Part shown: positions 57,646-64,000 of the stretch, one piece after another
Layout of the letters: every line of letters starts with the position of its first letter
How positions within the stretch are numbered: position 1 is the stretch's first letter
Origin: Akebia trifoliata
Taxonomy: Eukaryota; Streptophyta; Magnoliopsida; Ranunculales; Lardizabalaceae
Length of the DNA stretch: 64,000 bases
Reading direction: 5' to 3'
Assembly (NCBI GenBank): GCA_017979445.1
Contig: CM030714.1
Coordinates: 19,661,405-19,725,404 of the forward strand
Position numbers and translations under genes: made by a program
The notes under the pieces: generated by a model
The model's database searches: none
Told to the model about the DNA's origin: nothing
The model's input: only the letters and a program-made list of their open reading frames with translations

Positions 57646-58995
57646 AAAAGGCTATCTTTGGCTGAATCAATTTTCTTTCTAACCAGTTCAATATCTCCTT
57701 TCTCAGTCTTTTGCAGTCTTTTAAAAAAAATGATGCCTTTTCTTTCTCAACCCGATCACCTAGGGGAGGGAAAGATTCGAACTACATTTTGGTCTAATTC
57801 CAAAATTCTGGGGTACGTAGGCAACTTGAGAAGTTACTTCAGGCTCGACCACATCAAAATAAAAATAAAAAAAGTTATTCCTACAAAAAGAAAAAAATCT
57901 GAAAAAAATATATTATCAAAATGGGGAAGAAAATTCAAGGAAAAAGAGAAAATTTAAGAGAAAATGCCACACAAGGGGCATTCTGGTTTTTTAAGCCTTA
58001 AAATTCTTTTATTTTTATGCCCAGTCCTAAGCTTAACCATGAAAGTCCTCCTAAGTACCATGTGAAAAAGTCAAAGAAGGTAGCAAATCATGATCAGACA
58101 GTAACTCCAGAAGTTCAAAAATAAAGAAAAAGAAAATTGGGGCCTACTAGGTTGAAAACCCGAAAGGGCGACTTAGGAAAAAACTAAGGCAAGCTTGCAA
58201 GGTTGAAAATCTGAAAGGACGGTATTGACAACAATTAGAGCAAAGAAAAAAAAGCTTGCTAAGTTGAAAACCTGAAAGGGCGATTTAGGTAAAAATTAAG
58301 GCAAACTCGCAAGATTGAAAATCTGAAAGGACGGTCTTAACAAAAAAAAAAGCTCGCTAGATCGAAAATCTGAAAAGGCGATCTAGGAAAAAGCTAGAGT
58401 ATGCTTGCTAGTTTGAAAACCTGAAAGGACAATCTAGGTAAAAGTTAGAGCAACAAAAAAAAATAGAAGAAAATCTCTATAGAGTTGAAAAGCTAAAAGG
58501 CGGTTCGAGCCGAAACATCAGAAGTCTAAATAACCAAGTTTCAATACCCAACTTAAACCAAGCAAAGACTCAGAAGCCACGAGCATCATCTATGATTGAT
58601 CTGAAAATTTTCTACTTCTCCAAGTGAACTAAGAGGGAAAATGATGGATTCTATGATGAATCTTAAAAGGAAATATTTTGTTTTCTTGAGCCTGACTCAA
58701 AATCTTCAATATAAAAAGTCGAAATTAAAAGTTGAATCTTTATTATGCTTGTGGTAATCAAATATTTCAAACCTTCATAATAAGGGGCACTTTCTTTCTT
58801 CTTTGATATGTAGTTTCCACTTTATATTAGGGGCATTTTTTTAGATGTGTTCAATACAATATTTCCTGTCAAACTAGGCGCATTTTATTATCAAACTTGA
58901 TCAATGTTAATCCTAAAAGATAATGGGAACCCCAAATTTAAGGTTAGCCTCTTGATAGCAATTTTTTGAAAACCCTTGAGGTTCAAAAGAAGTTA
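57646..58995 (+). other. 3' region of E1 after pol
   Basis: It matches E2 48730-49962 and stops at about 58995. Between 58130 and 58500 there are six or seven units of a ~60-bp repeat ('gctaggttgaaaacc.gaaagggcgacttagg'), more than in E2. The part that in E2 holds the 33-bp array and the PPT is absent. Frame 57631-57957 is not recognised. Confidence 0.7.
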
Positions 58996-59093
58996 AAATT
59001 CTACCCCTTCACTTTTCTTCAAGAATCAAAAAGTTTCCATGGTATTTAAGGTATAATGACTTAAGTCTAGAGGCTATGAAAGGTTTACCCATT
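58996..59093 (+). repeat. H family piece in front of the right E1 LTR
   Basis: 98 bases match 14268-14365 with about four substitutions and end at exactly the same base before TGTAGACACC. It stands where a PPT is expected. Confidence 0.8.
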
Positions 59094-60385
59094 TGTAGAC
59101 ACCCCAGTTTTGCATTCACCTATTAATCAACTCGTCAACCTGATCGCGACGATTCTCAATGATAGATGATTATTCCAATGCTTTATTTGTTATTAGAGAT
59201 GTTTCAGAAATTCAGATGAAATATCTCAAACTAACAAAACTGTAGAAACCACGCTACGCTAGGAAAATATAATCCCAAAAATATCGAAATTATCATCTTG
59301 CAAACAAAAGGAAAAAGCATTACGATAAAAATAACTAAAAAATGACTAAATTATCAAAATACCCTAACATCAAAACATCCTTAGAGCTCCCTTACGCTTA
59401 GGAAAACCCATTCGAATACATAAAATAACAAAATGAAATCAAATAAATCATTTCGCCAATTTTCACCAAATTTGATAAAATTATGAAAATGCCCCTCATA
59501 AGGGTTGACAATCATTTCACGGTAAAAAATTTCATAAATAACATAAACCAATAATCCCATTGAATTCCTTACGAAAAATCGATTCCAAAACATCCCGGAA
59601 CATCAAAAACTGACTTGAAATGCAAAAGTTCTCTTCGGGGGCAAAACGATAATTTTTTAATTTTTAAAAATTTTAATTTCGAAATTAGTAAATATAATAT
59701 TAATTAACATAAAGTAAAACCTTAATAAAATTAATTTAAAAACCTAAACCAAGTCAATCTCATAAGACTTAAGTCAAAACCCTAATCTAAAGAAACCAAG
59801 TTAATGTCATAAGACTTAAGTTAAAACCCTAATCTAAAGGAACCAAGTCAATCTCATAAGACTAAAGTCAAAACCCTAATTAAAATCCTAAAAGAAACCT
59901 AATCAAACACTAATTCTACCCAAAAAACTCTATAAATAAAAAGCCTCCACAACCTTATTTCGTAGGTCAAAGAAAACCATAGAAAAAGCAGGTCAAAAAG
60001 CCTCCCTAACCTTCCCAAAACCCTGATTTTGAAGTCCTAACCCCTTACCTATCATCCAAACCCTAAATTTTGCTCAAAAAACACCGAGAGACCCTTCAAA
60101 AACACCTAGAAATCCATCAAAAAATTAGAAAACACTCAGATCTAGGAAGTAGATACTTTATCTTGGAGATCAAAAATAGATTTAGTGACGGAAACGATAC
60201 AAAGAATCTCATACAAGGAATCTCGCCATCAGATCTGAGGAAACAAATCATTACAAACATCTAGGTATATTTTTTCTCTATTTATTTTATTATTTGTTTT
60301 TAGGTTTTTTAGCAATGAAGTTTTCTTGGAAAATAGTAGAGATCGACTTTTTGTCGGGCGGGGTTGGTGCCTAACACCTTCCAAC
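59094..60385 (+). repeat. Right-hand E1-family LTR, cut by F
   Basis: It starts TGTAGACACCCCAG and follows 14366-15790 closely. Its U3 minisatellite has about three units (59748-59880) against five in the left LTR. It breaks off after 'ccttccaac' at 60385 where the Athila LTR begins, so the R-U5 end lies outside the window or is lost. Confidence 0.85.
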
Positions 60386-61599
60386 TGATGAGACTATCGT
60401 TGTTCTTCTCACCGGAGTTAATAATAATCTTACGTTTACCTTACTTGTGGGACAAGTAGGGGATCGAACCCAAGAGAAAGGAGGAATAGAGTTAAGCTAA
60501 GAAGATAAAATTCAAATTAACTAAAAGGAATTAAAACTGTTTTTCTTTGTATTTTTGAACTTATAAGAAAATGTAAAATTACTAGAAAAGAGACTAAAGT
60601 AAATGAAATTAAAAGCAAGTAAACTTATGAAATTAAAACACCATTAGAGGTGGATCTACCTAGAACATGTTGATGAGCAATTCTTAGTTTCAAGCCTTTT
60701 TATAACTCAATCGTAAGGGCTTGGTGTTAGCTCCTTAGATCGGAAAGTTTTGCAAATGAAATGAAATAAGGGAACATAAACAAAATAGAATTCTTTGAAA
60801 ACTTCCTACTACCAATTATCTAGTTTAAGCATACTTTATCTTGATCTAATCTAAGCATAAAGTATCTATATTAAGAATAATAGGTGCAAGAAACTTAAAG
60901 AGAATTCATAAGCATTTTAAATAAAAGAAAGGCATGAAATTAAAAATAACACAAGAACTTGCTCTAGGCTTTTCCACTCTCCAATGGAGGGGAACTTAGC
61001 TTAATGTCATTGCAAGAGAGGGAAGATAAGAGATGAAAGAACTTTTCTTCATTTCATGGAGAAAATTACAACTTCTTCTTCTTCTACTTCTTACAAGACT
61101 AATTAGCCAAAAGGAAATAACTAGAAAATGAAAATACAAAAAATAAGAGAATATGCAAAGAACCTTAGATTAAAGGAGTCTTGGATAAGAGAACCAAGAT
61201 GGGACCCTTTCTCTAGAAATGAAGGCTCTATTTATAGAGAAAAATGTGTATAGAAGAGTCTAAAAGTAGCCTCCACTTTTCTTTGCACAAAAAGACAAAA
61301 GAGGAGAATATGAGTTAAGAATTAGGGCATTCCAAAGTGTTAGGGCATTCCAAAGTGGGCCCAAATGCTTTTGCCTTGAGATTTTGATTCCAAATTGTTG
61401 ATTTTCTGCACACGAAACACACGTAATTAGATTTATCTAATAAATGAATTTATTTATATATAATTAAGCCTAATTAACATGCAACGTGGTGGTTTGAGGC
61501 TTATCATGGTTATTATCTTAATATAGAGAAATAGGTACAAAAATCAAGATAAATATCCGGAAAATATGCGTATAATTGAGTGTTTGGAGACACTCATCA
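60386..61599 (-). repeat. 3' LTR of F
   Basis: TGATGAGACTATCG to ACACTCATCA, 1214 bp, nearly identical to the solo LTR at 21116-22327 (1212 bp). The minus-strand TATAAATA is at 61229-61236. Near its U5 end the minus strand carries A-box-like TAGCTTAAC (60491-60499) and B-box-like GGTTCGATCC (60461-60470). Confidence 0.92.
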
Positions 61600-61613
61600 C
61601 ACCCCTAAACTTA
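61600..61613 (-). promoter_or_regulatory. Polypurine tract of F
   Basis: AAGTTTAGGGGTG on the minus strand, directly before the 3' LTR start TGATGAGTGTC. Confidence 0.7.
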
Positions 61614-62865
61614 CCTTTTTCTAGTCCCTAGAAAATAAAACTGCTACTTTCGCAGGCACCTCGACTGCATTTAGCGAATGCAGCAAGCCCTTGAACCGCT
61701 AGGTTACCCCTAGTGGACGAGTTTGACTCGTGAGGGTTTGGAGAAAATATACCCACAAAATTTGAAAACAACTTTAAAGTAAAAATAGTCAAAATCAAAA
61801 CTTATATTGAAAAGCACAAGTCTTGTTTTTTTGTCAATCAATTAGAAGTACTGCTTGGTATAGAGTCCCAACCCTTATTTCTCTACGACAAAACTTAGAC
61901 TTAAATTGACCTTTAAGCGATAGTGATTCTAACTCAGAAATTTAAGAGATTCGATTTCCCAAAATGAGTTTCAACCTTCTAACTACTCAAGAATAATTAG
62001 AGTAACTTAGGGTTTAATTTTAAACTTAGCATCCTGTCTAGGGTAGTGAGAAGTGTGGATATTCACTTTAATACCTCTAAGGGGCTTTATCTGTGATATT
62101 CCAGTATACTCACATTTTTACACTTGATGGCTTTCAACCTACTAAAACTTTACATAAACTTTTGAATCTTTGACTTTTTATTTATTTATTTATTACTTCT
62201 TCACTATTTTTCTAAGAAAAGTAGGCAGCCCTTTTCAAGGTACCCAGTCTAATTCAATGGTTGCTATACAAGGTGTATACAATCCAGTTCTGTTTTTCTT
62301 CTAATCAACCAACCAATTGAACAAGGAAGTCAAAGTTCATCAAACCTAGTTTTTCCTTAAACTCTAGGTAGAAAGAAGGTAACAAGCTCTTTTAATACAA
62401 TCTAGACTCTTGGTAACCTTATTAGAAGTGACTATAAATCAAAAGATAACTTTGCTCTAATTTTCGCCTAAGAGAAACATAAATAGGGACTCCAGATCAT
62501 AGCTTCCAATTGAAGACTGATTAAATATTTTCACTAAGTGCTTAAAAGATACAAGCTAAGACTTTGAGAAAAATACAACAAAGTTGCCAACCAAATATTT
62601 TTCAATTTTTTTTTGTATAAAAGAAGAAAATAATAAGTGGAAATCCAACCCATACACCCCCAAACTTAAACATTATATTGTCCTCAATATTTCAACATAT
62701 ACATGCAAAGGTAAAATTGAAATTGACAAAATGAAATGAAGTGGGTTAGATAGCACCTGAGAAAGACCTTATAGTCCTGTTGATTTTAACACAATGTCCC
62801 TTGAAGTGCATGGATTGCCTCCCAGAAGCGCTAAGTTTAACGTCTTTAGCTAGACGAAAACATAG
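61614..62865 (-). other. 3' untranslated region of F
   Basis: About 1.25 kb with no long frame. The part next to the LTR matches G 11910-12558. It contains a (TTTA)n stretch near 62180. Confidence 0.7.
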
Positions 62866-64000
62866 TTAATTTTGATAGACGGGATCATCGAGAAAAAGAA
62901 CTTCCTCCTGCGGAACATACTCGAGAAACGGTTTGAGACGTTGGCCATTCACTTTGAAAGTGGATCCGTCCTTAGGATTAAGGACTTCAACAGCACCATG
63001 GGGGTAAACTATTTGGATAATATATGGGCCAATCCATCGAGACTTAAGTTTTCCAGGAAAAAGGTGGAGTCTATTATCATACAACAAAACTTTTTGATTA
63101 GGAATGAAATTCCTCCTAAGAATGTGCCTATCGTGAAAGAATTTGGTACGCTCTTTGTACCTTTTGGCACAATCATACGAGTCATTTCTAATCACTTCTA
63201 ACTCGTCTAGTTGTAACTTTCGCTTCTCACCGGCTTTATCAAAATCAAAGTTGAGGCGTTGTATCGCCCAATATGCACGATGTTCTAGTTCTACAGGGAG
63301 ATGGCAGGCCTTGCCAAAAACTAACCGGTAGGGAGACATCCCTATGGGTGTCTTGAATGCAGTCCTATAGGCCCAGAGTGAATCACTCAATCTCAAAGGC
63401 CAATCTTTCCTTGAAGGATTGACTATTTTTTCTAAGATAGTCTTTATTTCCCTGTTAGAAATCTCCACTTGTCCACTTGTTTGTGGGTGGTAAGGTGTGG
63501 CAACCTTATGCGTTATGAGGTATTTCTTCATCAACGCAGCAAATATCTTGTTGCAAAAATGCGAGCCACCATCACTTATGATAGCTCGTGGAGTACCAAA
63601 TCTTGAAAAAATCGTCTCCTTGATGAATTTTATCACAACTTTGTGATCGTTAGTTCTACATGCCACAGTTTCGACCCATTTTGACACATAGTCAATGGCA
63701 AGTAGGATGTATTGATAACCCTGGGAGATAGGAAAGGGTCCCATGAAGTCTATACCCCACATGTCAAAAATTTCGATGATCAGGATAGGATTTTGAGGCA
63801 TTTCATTTCTCTTAGAGATTTTTCCTAAGCTCTGACATCTATCAAAAGATTTGCTAAACTCGTGGGCATCACGAAAAATACTAGGCCAGAAAAAACAGCA
63901 TTGTAAGATTTTCATGGCGGTCTTCTTACCACTGAAGTGCCCTCCGCAGGCATGATTATGGCAAAACTCTAGGATACTGACTTGCTCATAGGTTGAAATA
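62866..64000 (-). CDS. Athila integrase (C-terminal part of F pol), partial at window edge
   Basis: The frame is open from the TAA at 62866-62868 to the window edge, at least 377 codons. Counting from the Met at 63915: the catalytic core has D56 ([10 protein letters not shown]), D115 (IISDGGSHF) and E151 ([13 protein letters not shown]), with exactly 35 residues between the last two. The zinc domain lies around the Met, from [17 protein letters not shown] upstream to SFDRCQ downstream. The first Cys of the final pair reads Phe (family NCDRCQ). The C-terminal domain has the Athila phrases [41 protein letters not shown] and [12 protein letters not shown]. No stop interrupts it. Upstream pol domains lie outside the window. 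Confidence 0.92.
   Translation of the reverse strand, partial: ISTYEQVSILEFCHNHACGGHFSGKKTAMKILQCCFFWPSIFRDAHEFSKSFDRCQSLGKISKRNEMPQNPILIIEIFDMWGIDFMGPFPISQGYQYILLAIDYVSKWVETVACRTNDHKVVIKFIKETIFSRFGTPRAIISDGGSHFCNKIFAALMKKYLITHKVATPYHPQTSGQVEISNREIKTILEKIVNPSRKDWPLRLSDSLWAYRTAFKTPIGMSPYRLVFGKACHLPVELEHRAYWAIQRLNFDFDKAGEKRKLQLDELEVIRNDSYDCAKRYKERTKFFHDRHILRRNFIPNQKVLLYDNRLHLFPGKLKSRWIGPYIIQIVYPHGAVEVLNPKDGSTFKVNGQRLKPFLEYVPQEEVLFLDDPVYQN

Larger units (their letters stand above)
14366..60385 (+). mobile_element. Element E1: Ogre-like Tat retrotransposon, interrupted by nested elements
   Basis: The parts in order are 5' LTR (14366-15951), PBS, long leader, ORF1 (19652-20818), gag-PR (22349-24381), [E2 inserted], PR end-RT-RNH-aRNH-IN (53027-57645), 3' region (to 58995), and an LTR of the same family (59094-60385, cut by F). 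An ORF upstream of gag together with a second RNase H is the Ogre signature. Without insertions E1 would be about 15 kb. A 98-bp piece of H stands where the PPT should be, so the right-hand LTR may not be the original partner. Confidence 0.85.
60386..64000 (-). mobile_element. Element F: Athila-type retrotransposon, 3' part
   Basis: 3' LTR, PPT, 3' untranslated region and integrase in minus orientation, running out of the window. The left flank is ccaac (60381-60385), the expected target duplication; its partner is outside. There is no env-like frame between integrase and LTR, which some Athila elements carry. Confidence 0.9.

Noticed and set aside
61614..62865. Env-like ORF of Athila
   Set aside because: The 1.25 kb between integrase and 3' LTR has no long frame or membrane-protein pattern.

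Overview
This window is nuclear plant DNA, almost certainly from an angiosperm with a large repeat-rich genome. I see no convincing host gene. Nearly every base can be assigned to LTR retrotransposons of the Ty3/gypsy superfamily, non-chromodomain branch. Most are Tat-lineage (Ogre/Retand-like), recognised by gag-PR-RT-RNH, a second archaeal-type RNase H, and integrase, with a tRNA-Arg-type primer binding site. Athila elements are also present. The species cannot be named from the sequence.

Layout. 1-5861: 3' part of a Retand-like element X on the + strand, with the integrase end, two minisatellites, a degenerate antisense extra gene (aORF) with its own TATA box and introns, and a 3' LTR. 6120-7615: a ~420-bp higher-order pyrimidine-rich repeat. 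7655-8575: an old RT/RNase H pseudogene. 8947-10300: a decayed LTR (J). 10587-12558: a truncated Athila element (G, - strand). 12559-14365: pieces of another LTR family (H). 14366-60385: Ogre-like element E1 (+ strand), inserted in H.

E1 is a Russian-doll locus. It carries a solo Athila LTR (21116-22327) with a 5-bp target duplication. It also carries element E2 (24382-53021, + strand), inserted in the E1 protease coding region with target duplication agttt/ggttt; the E1 reading frame resumes directly after E2. E2 in turn carries element D (29610-46514, - strand), inserted in its leader with a perfect aagtc duplication. A second Athila element (F, - strand, 60386 to beyond the window) sits in the right-hand E1-type LTR. 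The implied order is H, then E1, then E2 and the Athila insertions, then D.

Function. D is the best preserved Tat element: complete LTRs, PBS, PPT and a gag-pol recognisable over 7.7 kb, but with about seven nonsense codons, two frameshifts and a lost protease aspartate. E1 is heavily mutated but still has Ogre ORF1, gag, PR, RT, both RNase H domains and integrase. E2 keeps LTRs, PBS, leader and PPT but has lost ORF1, gag, PR, RT and RNase H, so it looks non-autonomous. F has an integrase open to the window edge.

The most unusual points are the duplicated H flank that replaces the PPT in front of the right E1 LTR, the intron-bearing antisense gene in X, a 23-bp-arm hairpin and dyad-bearing repeat arrays in the D leader, and the deletion-derived E2. 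All identity statements are by eye; no alignment or database search was run.
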